This document shows, in pieces, positions 7,283-14,718 of a stretch of 39,981 bases of DNA (its first letter is position 1; each line of letters starts with the position of its first letter). Source of the DNA: JBBTQZ01 sp964489135 (lineage in GTDB: Bacteria > Patescibacteriota > Minisyncoccia > Phycocordibacterales > WO2-35-19); the NCBI GenBank assembly GCA_964489135.1, contig CAZAXK010000005.1:1-39981 (forward strand), read 5' to 3'. A program made the translations under genes and the position numbers. The notes beneath the pieces were generated by a model, which was not told where the DNA came from, made no database searches, and saw only the letters and a program-made list of their open reading frames with translations.

Positions 7283-9745
7283 TTATAGACAAATGAGGGA
7301 AGCGAGGGAGTCGCCATCGCGGAGCTTCATGATACGTACACCTTGGGTAGAGCGGCCAAGCGAAGGGATCTCCTTGAGCTCGAGACGGATGACTTGAGAT
7401 TTCTTGGACATAGCGACGAGTTCTTCTTCAGCTTCGGTAACGACACTCGACGCCATTATTTCGCCGGTTTTAGCAGTAACACTCGCGGTCTTTATACCCG
7501 AGCCACCACGTTTCTGGATTTTGTATTCCGATATCTTGGTTTTCTTGCCATAGCCATTTGCACCCACTACAAGTATGGCCGATCCTTCTTCGCCCTTCTT
7601 GACTCGATGAGCACCAACTATTTTGTCGCCCTTACCTAGCTTCATAGCTCGCACCCCGCCAGCAGTCCTGCCCATCTCGCGTATATCACTTTCCTTGAAT
7701 CGAATAGACTGACCCTTGGCGGTAACCAGAATGCATGAATCACCTTTTTCCACAATCGAAACAGAGACAAGTTTATCGCCATTTTGCAATTTGATCGCGA
7801 TTATACCGTTCGCGCGGACGTCATGAAAACTTGAGGCACTCACCCGCTTGCCCACACCTTCGGAGGTGATCATGAGCAAGGACAGCTCTTTGATGTCCTT
7901 CAGGTTTTTCGGCATGGGCAAAATCGAAGTAACCTTCTCACCTTCCGAGAGCGCTAGGAAATTCATTATCGACTTTCCTCGGGTTGCACGCTTGCCTTCG
8001 GGAATATCATACATTTTTATTTGGTAGGCCTTGCCCCGATCGGTAAAGAAGAGCAGGTCGGAATGAGTGCTTGCGGTGAGGAAGTTGGTCACAAAGTCTT
8101 CTTCTTTGGTGTCGAGATCCACTACCCCTACCCCTCCGCGCTTTTGCTTGCGGTATTCGTCTGGATTGGTGCGCTTGATATACCCACCAGCCGTAAGCGT
8201 AAGGGTATTTTCCTCGTCGGCAATCAGGTCTTCTACCGAAAGGACTTTGACCCCACCTTTGACCACCTTGGTCCTACGGTTGTCGCCAAATTTTTCAGAA
8301 ATATCGGAAAGCTCTTTCTTGATTATGGAAAGGATTTTCTTTGGATTAGCCAAGATGGATTTAAGCTCAGCGATGAGTGCTTGCACCGCATTGAGCTCGT
8401 CTTCGATTTTCTTTCGTTCTAGACCAGCAAGCTTCTGCAGGCGCATCTCCAAAATGGCGTTCGCTTGGATTTCGGAAAACTTAAATTCTTTCATCAAGTT
8501 TGCTCGAGCGGTCTCGACGTCTTTGGATTTCTTGATGAGCTTGATGATTTCGTCGATATGGTCAAGCGCCTTCTTGAGGCCGAGGAGAATATGCTCGCGT
8601 GCTTCAGCTTCCCTTAGATCAAACTCAGTTCGCCTGCGGACCACGATTTGGCGGTGTTTGATGAATTCTTCGATTATCCCTTTGAGCGAGAGCGTCTGAG
8701 GCACACCGTCGACAAGAGCAACCAAGTTGACATGGAAGGTGTCTTCGAGTTGGGTGTGTTTGTAGAGAGCGTTGAGAACCTTCTGAGGATGGCTGTTGCC
8801 TTTGAGATCGATGACCACCCGAATGTCTTTGGTCGATTCGTCGCGCATATCCTTGACCCCTTCGATCTTTTTGTCTCGATGGAGCTCGGCAATTTTCTGG
8901 ATCAGCTCGGCTTTGTTGACTCTAAATGGAATGGAGGTGATAACAATCTGTGATCCAGACTTACCTTCGACTATTTCGGCCACGCCGCGGGTTACGATAC
9001 CGCCTCGGCCGGTAGTATAAGCATGAGCGATGTCTTTGCTATTGAAAATCACACCCCCCAAAGGAAAATCTGGTCCTTGGATGAATTGCAAAAGCTCTTC
9101 AGTCGTCGCGTCTTTGTTGTCGATAAGATAAGCACAAGCGTCGCAAACTTCGCGCAGGTTGTGCGGAGGTACGTTGGTCGCCATACCGACTGCAATACCC
9201 AAAGTACCATTGAGCAAAAGCTGAGGAACTGCACTCGGCAAAACGAGTGGCTCCTGCTTGGTCGCATCATAATTTGGTTTCCAATCTACCGTCTCCTTAT
9301 TTATATCGCGTAGAAGCTCGCCCGAAAGTCGGCTCATCTTGGCCTCGGTGTACCTCATGGCTGCTGGACTGTCGCCGTCGATCGAGCCGAAGTTGCCTTG
9401 GCCAATAACCAACGGGTAGCGGAAGGTAAAATCTTGAGCCATCTTAACCATCGCATCATAACAAGCGGTGTCGCCATGGGGATGGAAGTTACCCAGCACT
9501 TCGCCCACCACCGCAGCACTCTTTCTGGTCTTTGCACTCGCACCCAAATTCATCCCATGCATGGCGTAGAGTATTCTGCGATGCACGGGCTTCAATCCGT
9601 CACGAACGTCGGGCAAAGCACGGTCAGTGATCACCGACATAGCGTAGTCGATGAAGGATTCTTTCATTTCGCTCACTATGGAACGCGAAATTACGCCTGT
9701 CGGCGCAATTTGATCTTCGTTATTTTCCTGATTTTTGCTAGCCAT
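7283..9745 (-). CDS. gyrA: DNA gyrase subunit A
   Basis: GyrA cuts and rejoins DNA in the gyrase A2B2 complex. The 820-residue protein is full length. The catalytic Tyr is Y132 in AAMRYTEAKM. The quinolone-region helix reads HPHGDTACYDAMV (about 88-100) with Thr at the position of E. coli Ser83 and the Asp87 equivalent kept. The C-terminal beta-pinwheel contains a GyrA box variant KQKRGGVGV near residue 525, which favours GyrA over ParC; a second copy QKRGGSGI occurs later. Expression likely starts from TTGAAA-N16-TATAAT, whose -10 ends 11 nt before the ATG, so the leader is nearly absent. No gyrB is in the window. Confidence 0.98.
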   Translation of the reverse strand: MASKNQENNEDQIAPTGVISRSIVSEMKESFIDYAMSVITDRALPDVRDGLKPVHRRILYAMHGMNLGASAKTRKSAAVVGEVLGNFHPHGDTACYDAMVKMAQDFTFRYPLVIGQGNFGSIDGDSPAAMRYTEAKMSRLSGELLRDINKETVDWKPNYDATKQEPLVLPSAVPQLLLNGTLGIAVGMATNVPPHNLREVCDACAYLIDNKDATTEELLQFIQGPDFPLGGVIFNSKDIAHAYTTGRGGIVTRGVAEIVEGKSGSQIVITSIPFRVNKAELIQKIAELHRDKKIEGVKDMRDESTKDIRVVIDLKGNSHPQKVLNALYKHTQLEDTFHVNLVALVDGVPQTLSLKGIIEEFIKHRQIVVRRRTEFDLREAEAREHILLGLKKALDHIDEIIKLIKKSKDVETARANLMKEFKFSEIQANAILEMRLQKLAGLERKKIEDELNAVQALIAELKSILANPKKILSIIKKELSDISEKFGDNRRTKVVKGGVKVLSVEDLIADEENTLTLTAGGYIKRTNPDEYRKQKRGGVGVVDLDTKEEDFVTNFLTASTHSDLLFFTDRGKAYQIKMYDIPEGKRATRGKSIMNFLALSEGEKVTSILPMPKNLKDIKELSLLMITSEGVGKRVSASSFHDVRANGIIAIKLQNGDKLVSVSIVEKGDSCILVTAKGQSIRFKESDIREMGRTAGGVRAMKLGKGDKIVGAHRVKKGEEGSAILVVGANGYGKKTKISEYKIQKRGGSGIKTASVTAKTGEIMASSVVTEAEEELVAMSKKSQVIRLELKEIPSLGRSTQGVRIMKLRDGDSLASLICL

Positions 9746-9756
9746 TTGTCCACTCT

Positions 9757-9784
9757 ATTATACCAAAACCTCCTTTATTTTCAA
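9757..9784 (-). promoter_or_regulatory. gyrA promoter
   Basis: Minus strand TTGAAA (9784-9779), 16-nt spacer, TATAAT (9762-9757). The start is expected near 9750, leaving about 5 nt before the ATG. An AGGAGG string occurs, but it lies inside the spacer, upstream of the transcript, and so cannot serve as a ribosome site from this promoter. Confidence 0.8.
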
Positions 9785-9809
9785 GACTTTCCGATCGACA
9801 GTACACTCC

Positions 9810-10145
9810 TTACTTACGCTCGTAAACCTCGATACCTGTTATGAAAGGTACAAAAACGCTCGCGACCGAATCCCTTATAGAAGCATACAGACCCCTGAGA
9901 CCAGAAAGCCCCGATGTAAGCGATCGTTTCGAGCTTTCGATTGGGCTGAGTGGTTGCACCACCTTGCCAACTAGCCGGCTTTCGACTGGTCGCGGTGATT
10001 CGGCGATAGACGCCTGACCAAGCCAACCCTTCTGCCCCGCCCAGCCCAGAGAAATAACGAGGGTTAGCACAAGAGCCAAGCCCAAAGCCACTCCCTTTTT
10101 GTGAGTCTCGGGTTTTTGACGAATTTTTTCTAATAAAGCTCGCAT
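9810..10145 (-). CDS. Single-helix membrane protein, unknown
   Basis: I do not recognise this 111-residue protein. It has a short basic cytoplasmic head (MRALLEKIRQKPETHKKG), one membrane helix (about 18-40) and a Ser-rich external part without cysteines. It starts 7 nt after the stop of the metallo-beta-lactamase-fold gene and is surely co-transcribed with it. It ends 64 nt before the gyrA start. The region between carries the gyrA promoter. Confidence 0.65.
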   Translation of the reverse strand: MRALLEKIRQKPETHKKGVALGLALVLTLVISLGWAGQKGWLGQASIAESPRPVESRLVGKVVQPLSPIESSKRSLTSGLSGLRGLYASIRDSVASVFVPFITGIEVYERK

Positions 10146-10152
10146 TTATTGT

Positions 10153-10767
10153 TTATTGCTCGCCGAGTATAACTATTTCTCCCTGTTTGCCTTCGAGATC
10201 CTTTTTCTTGATAGTCAGTTTGTCTATTGATTTTAGATTGTCCGCTCCACCTTCTTTCAAAAAAGATTTTATGGACTTCTCATCAAAGTTCATAGGTATA
10301 ATTATAGAAGGTTCGAGCGAAACAGCAAATTTGTATGCTTGGGCGGGACCTAGAGTGTTGACGGGAACGAAGAGTATGTCTATACCGTCGAGGGATTCCT
10401 GTGCATCGGCTGAAATTTTGGTATCGCTCAAAGCGCCGAGAAAGCAGATATTCATACCTTCAAGACTTACTCGGTATATAGTGTTGATTAGTTCCTCGCC
10501 GGCATAATTTGAGACACTTGCCCCCGCTTTGATAAATACTCCACTCACCTCATATTCACCAGGACCGTCTACAATAAACGCTCGCTTATCGCCACGACTC
10601 GCTTGGTCGCTGCCATTCATGTCGGGGTGGTTGAGAGAAACAAGGGCAATATCCGCACCGAAACTACCGGCTTTCAATTTGGAGTTTTTGGAAATCGGGT
10701 CGAAAGCAAGCACCGTGTCGCCAAACTGCACCCGAAAGCTCTGCATCCCTTGGTAAGTGATTATCAT
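10153..10767 (-). CDS. Metallo-beta-lactamase-fold protein, UlaG-like, degenerate metal site
   Basis: I start at the ATG at 10767 (MIITYQGMQSFRVQ), because an extended -10 box (TGCTATATT) ends 6 nt before it and would sit inside a longer reading frame. The 204 residues follow the Lactamase_B_3/UlaG-like pattern. An opening strand is FGDTVLAFDP, then comes LVSLNHPDMN where active relatives carry HxHxDH, and later FVPVNTLGPAQAYKFAVSLEPSIIIPMNFD. In active relatives this last segment ends in IPMHY or similar. Only one His of the first motif remains and the late His is Asn, so metal binding is doubtful. It could be a structural or regulatory remnant. It is followed by the 111-residue membrane protein gene. 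Confidence 0.75.
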   Translation of the reverse strand: MIITYQGMQSFRVQFGDTVLAFDPISKNSKLKAGSFGADIALVSLNHPDMNGSDQASRGDKRAFIVDGPGEYEVSGVFIKAGASVSNYAGEELINTIYRVSLEGMNICFLGALSDTKISADAQESLDGIDILFVPVNTLGPAQAYKFAVSLEPSIIIPMNFDEKSIKSFLKEGGADNLKSIDKLTIKKKDLEGKQGEIVILGEQ

Positions 10768-10773
10768 GGGCAC

Positions 10774-10782
10774 AATATAGCA
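10774..10782 (-). promoter_or_regulatory. Extended -10 of the MBL-fold gene
   Basis: TGCTATATT on the minus strand, with 6 nt (GTGCCC) to the ATG at 10767. The transcript would begin at the start codon. No clear -35. Confidence 0.5.
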
Positions 10783-10826
10783 CACAACACACCGGAAAGA
10801 AAAGATCGCTGGAGAGGTTAAATACC

Positions 10827-13004
10827 CTACACAAACCAGGCTCGACCTTGCTCTATTTCAAGCCGTTCCGCCCTTCTCTGCCTCGTCATAAATATCACGA
10901 TCACAAGCAAAAGAGCAAGCCAAAAAGCCCAGCCAATTGGCGACAAATCTTCCTTCCAATTTGATTCAAATGCGATCGCTACCTGATTATTGGGTTTCGA
11001 TTTTTCTGGGACATAATCATATTTCTCTATTGATGCAACCGAGGTGGTAGCAAGAACAGCCGACGACGAAGCTGGTGTACTGGCGATCGCCGACCTTGGT
11101 TCTACTGCAATCGGTTTGTGAAGAGAAACAGAAACCGGCGCTATAGGATATTCGATTGCCAGAGCTGAAGTGGAAGCACCCAGCACTTCCGGCAGGGGGC
11201 GCCGGTGTGAACCAGAAAGTCCACCCCCTCCCGAAGATGGCGCAGATGCGATTGGTGCTTGTACGGGATCAAAAACAAATGATACGCGCCCTTCTTTAAG
11301 CTCGAGTTTAAGCACAACCGCCTCTCCCGCAGCCATAGTGTCTGTGTGCTCGGTTAGATCCGTCCCGCCGTTGGTTAAGAAGCTTGCTGTTATATGGTAC
11401 GGAATAGACCCCTCCTTTGGTTTTAGGATTACTTGATATACGCCGTCCGAAGCATCTGGCAAGGCAAGATATACGGATGCGGCGGTCGGCGCAGTGTAAA
11501 AGACACCTTGTATCTCACCATACTCGAGAGCCGTATCAAAGTTTTTGCCGGCCATCTTACCGTCTGGTCTTGAGACAGATAAATCCTGGGAATTTTTAAG
11601 CTCTAGGAGCAAAATATTTTTTGGTCGAGGCGCAGAAGCAACCGAATTTGCTTCTTTGAGAGTTAAAATATTAAATATCTTGCCAGCAGCCACGCTTGGC
11701 AAATCATCAGAATCCACATTTTCAAATTTTTCATCAACAATCGCTTCAACCAAGCCGGAACCCTCACCGTTTCCCAACAAATTAGCAATGCGTATTCCAG
11801 AATTTATTAGGAAAGGTAAACCATCATTCAGATTTTCTAAAAAATTGTTGTCGGGAGAATTTCCAATCGGTAGAACTTCTTCGATTGAGCTAACAGGTCT
11901 TGAGTGTATGTAATTCAATACATCCTCATAACCATCACTTTGTGCCTCAAAAATTAAAATCCTTTGGGCAAGTAAATCCTTAAGACCAGCCCCGAACTCC
12001 CCATTCTCCCAAACAAGATTCGCTTTTGCCGAGCCCCGATGCGGAGTATCGAGAAAAATAAGTTGGTCGATATCGTTTTCGTAAAAAGAAGATTCGACAT
12101 AATATCGAGCAACCAAACCTCCCATAGAATGAGCAACAAGATCAACTTTGGAACAGTCAGTATCCTCCGGTTTAGTAGCGAGGCACTCAGTCTTTACCTG
12201 ATCAATCCGCTCTTTGAGCTTGGTAGCTGTAAATATGTTTGAGTCGCGCCACTCATATGGAAAAGTAAAGAGGTTAGCATCCTTCACATAGCCGTTGGAT
12301 TCAAGAGTGGATAAAAGATTGTCATAGACTTGGAGAACTGGGTCCATGATCCAAACACCATTCTTTTCCACACTACCCGCGATGTCAGGTATGACAATAA
12401 CTGGATTGAGAGAAGCGAGTTTTTTGATACGGACTGGAGGAAAAGAATACGAACCAGGGCCAGGCGGATCGGAACGAGTATGGCGATTGGCCAAAGATGC
12501 ATAGCTTTCCGCGGTAAGCTCCGGAATATCATAATGACGATTCTCCGCAGGAACGCCTGAGGAATTTGTCACGAGTACGGTATAACCAGTTGCATCAAAC
12601 TGAATGGAATAGAAATACAAGTCTGTTTCGTTACCCGAACCATGATTCATCTGATAAAGCTGGTAAGTAGCACCGTATACACCGCCAAGCACAGGGATAG
12701 TTGGATCCTGCTGGGTTATGTAGATTATCGGCGGGAAGTTATCGAAACAACAGGAATGGTGAGTATAGGTGAAAGAAAAACGGGCAAACCCGTTTACATA
12801 TTCCTGATTGTAATTCTCAAGACCGTAGTATGTTTTGTCTTTGTAGACTATTTCTACGCTATCACTCGCAACGACCTGTGATTTGGAGTCGGTGACGTAA
12901 GGAACAGAAATAAATGCAAAGGAAAGTTGCGGGATGATCAGAAAAAATAACAGGAAAATTTTCAAACACCACCAAGCTTTCATCTTTTGTAAGAATACTA
13001 GCAT
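10827..13004 (-). CDS. Secreted LCAT/PGAP1-like alpha/beta-hydrolase (lipase) with C-terminal membrane anchor
   Basis: The 725-residue protein has a signal peptide (start at 13004 or, equally plausible, the second ATG at 12983: MKAWWCLKIFLLFF). It contains an LCAT-like hydrolase domain. NPVIVIPDIAGS (about 204-215) forms the entry strand and oxyanion region, and AHSMGG carries the nucleophile Ser293. FLDTPHRGS follows. LCAT-type enzymes act on phospholipid or acyl esters. A beta-rich region and a Gly/Ser linker lead to RRPLPEVLGASTS (about 602-614). A similar motif is found in the 1326-residue surface protein. A membrane helix near residues 690-710 and a basic tail end the protein. The enzyme is probably displayed outside the cell and could attack host or debris lipids. 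The fold is clear; the substrate is not known. Confidence 0.85.
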   Translation of the reverse strand: MLVFLQKMKAWWCLKIFLLFFLIIPQLSFAFISVPYVTDSKSQVVASDSVEIVYKDKTYYGLENYNQEYVNGFARFSFTYTHHSCCFDNFPPIIYITQQDPTIPVLGGVYGATYQLYQMNHGSGNETDLYFYSIQFDATGYTVLVTNSSGVPAENRHYDIPELTAESYASLANRHTRSDPPGPGSYSFPPVRIKKLASLNPVIVIPDIAGSVEKNGVWIMDPVLQVYDNLLSTLESNGYVKDANLFTFPYEWRDSNIFTATKLKERIDQVKTECLATKPEDTDCSKVDLVAHSMGGLVARYYVESSFYENDIDQLIFLDTPHRGSAKANLVWENGEFGAGLKDLLAQRILIFEAQSDGYEDVLNYIHSRPVSSIEEVLPIGNSPDNNFLENLNDGLPFLINSGIRIANLLGNGEGSGLVEAIVDEKFENVDSDDLPSVAAGKIFNILTLKEANSVASAPRPKNILLLELKNSQDLSVSRPDGKMAGKNFDTALEYGEIQGVFYTAPTAASVYLALPDASDGVYQVILKPKEGSIPYHITASFLTNGGTDLTEHTDTMAAGEAVVLKLELKEGRVSFVFDPVQAPIASAPSSGGGGLSGSHRRPLPEVLGASTSALAIEYPIAPVSVSLHKPIAVEPRSAIASTPASSSAVLATTSVASIEKYDYVPEKSKPNNQVAIAFESNWKEDLSPIGWAFWLALLLVIVIFMTRQRRAERLEIEQGRAWFV

Positions 13005-13060
13005 GCAAATTTATGCTCTCGGGCGTCCTCGGGGGGATAAACTGTTTATAAAAATTCACC

Positions 13061-13098
13061 GCTACCGGGAGTTTTGATCCTTACAGGATCTGTACACC
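13061..13098 (-). repeat. tRNA 3'-end-like repeat with hairpin, copy C
   Basis: Read on the minus strand it runs GGTGTACAGATCCT-GTA-AGGATC and then AAAACTCCCGGTAGCG. The last 11 bases match the 3' end of the nearby tRNA-Glu exactly. The GATCCT/AGGATC stem matches GCTCCT/AGGAGC in copies A and B near 38700 and 39770, with paired base changes. It does not fold as a whole tRNA. Downstream on the plus strand a second inverted repeat (AAAATTC/GAATTTT near 13132-13151) follows. Confidence 0.55.
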
Positions 13099-13223
13099 TT
13101 TCGTATTGTACTAACGGGATTTGGTCACGCATAAAATTCTGCCGAATTTTTGCGCGACCCCGCCTCGCCCCGTCGGGCTCCGGCTTTCAAATCTCGCCAT
13201 ACTAGGCGATCATGTGGCACAAA

Positions 13224-13254
13224 CAAAATACCCCAGCTGAACTGGGATATTTTG
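13224..13254 (-). terminator. Terminator after tRNA-Glu
   Basis: CAAAATATCCCAG and CTGGGGTATTTTG pair around a short loop, followed by TTTG on the minus strand. It lies 10 nt beyond the tRNA 3' end. Confidence 0.7.
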
Positions 13255-13263
13255 CTTATGCCA

Positions 13264-13337
13264 TGACGCTACCGGGATTTGAACCCGGGTACCAAGCTTG
13301 AAAAGCTTGTGTCCTGACCAGGCTAGACGATAGCGCC
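13264..13337 (-). tRNA. tRNA-Glu (anticodon UUC)
   Basis: On the minus strand the acceptor GGCGCTA pairs with TAGCGTC (one G-T pair). The anticodon arm CAAGC-TTTTCAA-GCTTG gives anticodon TTC. The T arm is CCGGG-TTCAAAT-CCCGG. The bases after the discriminator A are TGG, so CCA is not encoded. Confidence 0.96.
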
Positions 13338-13375
13338 CTTCGACAAGCTCGGGGTAAACCCCAAGATTTTTCAAT

Positions 13376-13405
13376 ATTCTATTTTAATTTCAGAAAGAAA
13401 ATCAA
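13376..13405 (-). promoter_or_regulatory. Promoter of tRNA-Glu
   Basis: Minus strand TTGATT (13405-13400), 18-nt spacer, TAGAAT (13381-13376). The start would be near 13369, about 32 nt before the tRNA. Confidence 0.5.
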
Positions 13406-13436
13406 AAAAGAAATTGAACCAATATAATAACATTTT

Positions 13437-13465
13437 TTGATAAAAACGCAAAAAGATGTTAAATT
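13437..13465 (+). promoter_or_regulatory. Promoter of tRNA-Ser (and possibly tsaD)
   Basis: TTGATA (13437-13442), 17 nt, TAAATT (13460-13465). It lies about 45 nt upstream of tRNA-Ser. No other promoter is evident before tsaD, so read-through into tsaD is possible. The AT-rich stretch 13340-13510 holds otherwise only a GGGGTAAACCCC hairpin near 13351-13362. Confidence 0.5.
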
Positions 13466-13510
13466 TCGTCTACCGGAAGATCGCCTTTGTTAAAACTTCG
13501 GCGAACCAGG

Positions 13511-13595
13511 GGAGGGTTGGCAGAGTGGTCTAATGCGCCGCACTCGAAACGCGGTTGGGGGCAACCCCTCACAGGTTCAAATCCTGTACCCTCCG
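13511..13595 (+). tRNA. tRNA-Ser (anticodon CGA)
   Basis: Class II tRNA. The acceptor GGAGGGT pairs perfectly with ACCCTCC, the D arm is GGCAGAGTGGTC, and the loop CTCGAAA gives anticodon CGA. The long variable arm TTGGGGGCAACCCCTC and T loop GGTTCAAATCC follow. The discriminator is G, and the next bases are CCT, so CCA is not fully encoded. The last stem-loop bases overlap the start of a strong hairpin (13592-13625). Confidence 0.95.
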
Positions 13596-13635
13596 CCTTC
13601 GGTCGCCAAAGCGACCTTCGGCGGACATAGTCCGC
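13592..13635 (+). repeat. TCCGCC/GGCGGA hairpin unit between tRNA-Ser and tsaD
   Basis: TCCGCC (13592-13597) and GGTCGC pair with GCGACC and GGCGGA (13620-13625). The same GCGGAC also pairs with GTCCGC (13630-13635) around ATA. The two hairpins exclude each other. A closely related hairpin sits in rnpB at 294-322. Confidence 0.6.
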
Positions 13636-13679
13636 TTAAGAAGGTTGCAAAGGAGACCTTCGCGATATTTTATGGATAT

Positions 13680-14705
13680 ATGTATATATTAGGCATTGAG
13701 ACAAGTTGCGATGAGACAGCGATAAGCGTTGTTAAGGCCGAAGGCGATCTGAATTCGCCATCTTTTGACGTGCTCGGGAGCGCGATCCAAAGCCAAATCG
13801 ATATTCACAAAGAATACGGTGGTGTTTTCCCTGCCCTAGCCAAAAGAGAACACTTGAAAAACCTGCCCATAGTCTATGATGAGGCGCTCCAAAGGGCTGG
13901 GATAAAGGAATCCGAAATAGACATGATCGCAGTAACTGTCGGTCCGGGCCTTGAGCCAGCACTTTGGACCGGTATAAACTTCGCCGAAGAATTGGGGAAA
14001 AGATGTGGAAAACCTGTGATTCCAACCAATCATATGGTTGGTCACATTGCTTCTGTCTTATTAAACAAGCAAGTACCCTTTCCCGCTATCGCCTTGCTTA
14101 TAAGCGGAGGGCACACCGAGCTTGTCCTGCTAAATAGCTGGACCGACAGGAGAAAGCTCGGCGAAACCCAGGACGATGCCGTCGGAGAAGCTTTCGACAA
14201 AGTCGCCCGCATGCTCGGCCTGCCCTACCCAGGAGGCCCAGAAATATCCAAGCTTGCAAAGGAGGCCAGAGCCCAAAATATCTTTTTGGACAAAAAGTTG
14301 CCTAGGCCAATGATCAATTCGGGTGATTTCAACTTCTCTTTTTCCGGCCTAAAGACCGCTGTTTTGTATTATCTCAAATCAAACCCGCACACGGATAAAA
14401 TGGCCGTGGCTCGAGAATTCGAGGATTCGGTTATCGAAACCCTGCTTAGCAAAACAACAAAAGCCCTCGAGGAGCATCAACCCAAAAGTCTTGTGATCGG
14501 TGGCGGGGTTATCGCAAATGCAGCTTTGCGCGAAAGCTTTATGAAGCTACAAGAGAATTATCCGGAGCTCAGTATTTTTATACCTGAAAAGGAACTCACG
14601 ACCGACAATGCGACCATGATTGCCATGGCCGGCTACTTAGAATATCTAAAAGATAAAACCAAAATACCCGACAAGCTCGAAGCTTGCGGGTATCTGGAAA
14701 TATAA
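13680..14705 (+). CDS. tsaD: tRNA threonylcarbamoyladenosine synthase subunit TsaD
   Basis: TsaD transfers the threonylcarbamoyl group to A37 of ANN-decoding tRNAs, together with TsaB and TsaE. I start at the ATG at 13680 (MYILGIETSCDET), the normal family N-terminus, which gives 341 residues. The longer open frame before it runs through tRNA-Ser. Metal ligands H118 and H122 are in NHMVGHIAS. The ATP-site motifs ISGGHTEL, DDAVGEAFDKVARMLGLPYPGG, FSFSGLKTAV and VIGGGVIANAALRE are all present, and TDNATMIAMAG closes the active site. An AAGGAG sequence is about 22 nt upstream of the ATG, too far for a normal SD. The gene is convergent with the large surface protein. Confidence 0.97.
   Translation: MYILGIETSCDETAISVVKAEGDLNSPSFDVLGSAIQSQIDIHKEYGGVFPALAKREHLKNLPIVYDEALQRAGIKESEIDMIAVTVGPGLEPALWTGINFAEELGKRCGKPVIPTNHMVGHIASVLLNKQVPFPAIALLISGGHTELVLLNSWTDRRKLGETQDDAVGEAFDKVARMLGLPYPGGPEISKLAKEARAQNIFLDKKLPRPMINSGDFNFSFSGLKTAVLYYLKSNPHTDKMAVAREFEDSVIETLLSKTTKALEEHQPKSLVIGGGVIANAALRESFMKLQENYPELSIFIPEKELTTDNATMIAMAGYLEYLKDKTKIPDKLEACGYLEI
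14655..14693 (-). terminator. Terminator of the 1326-residue surface protein gene, inside the tsaD end
   Basis: ATACCCG-CAAGCT and AGCTTG-CGGGTAT form a 13-bp stem with one bulge (14664-14693). On the minus strand it is followed by TATTTTGGTTTT, a U-rich tail. The plus side has no T-run. The hairpin lies wholly within the last codons of tsaD. Confidence 0.65.
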
Positions 14706-14718
14706 ATCGCGCTTTAAT

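Noticed and set aside
8067..8699. Long open frame antisense to gyrA (210 codons), with others around it
   Set aside because: It lies wholly inside a certain gyrA, has no start signals, and its composition is a mirror of gyrA codons.
13061..13140. Region downstream of tRNA-Glu as a full tRNA gene
   Set aside because: Only the T-loop to 3' end resembles tRNA. The would-be anticodon stem-loop is too large and no acceptor 5' strand pairs, so I call it a tRNA-like repeat.
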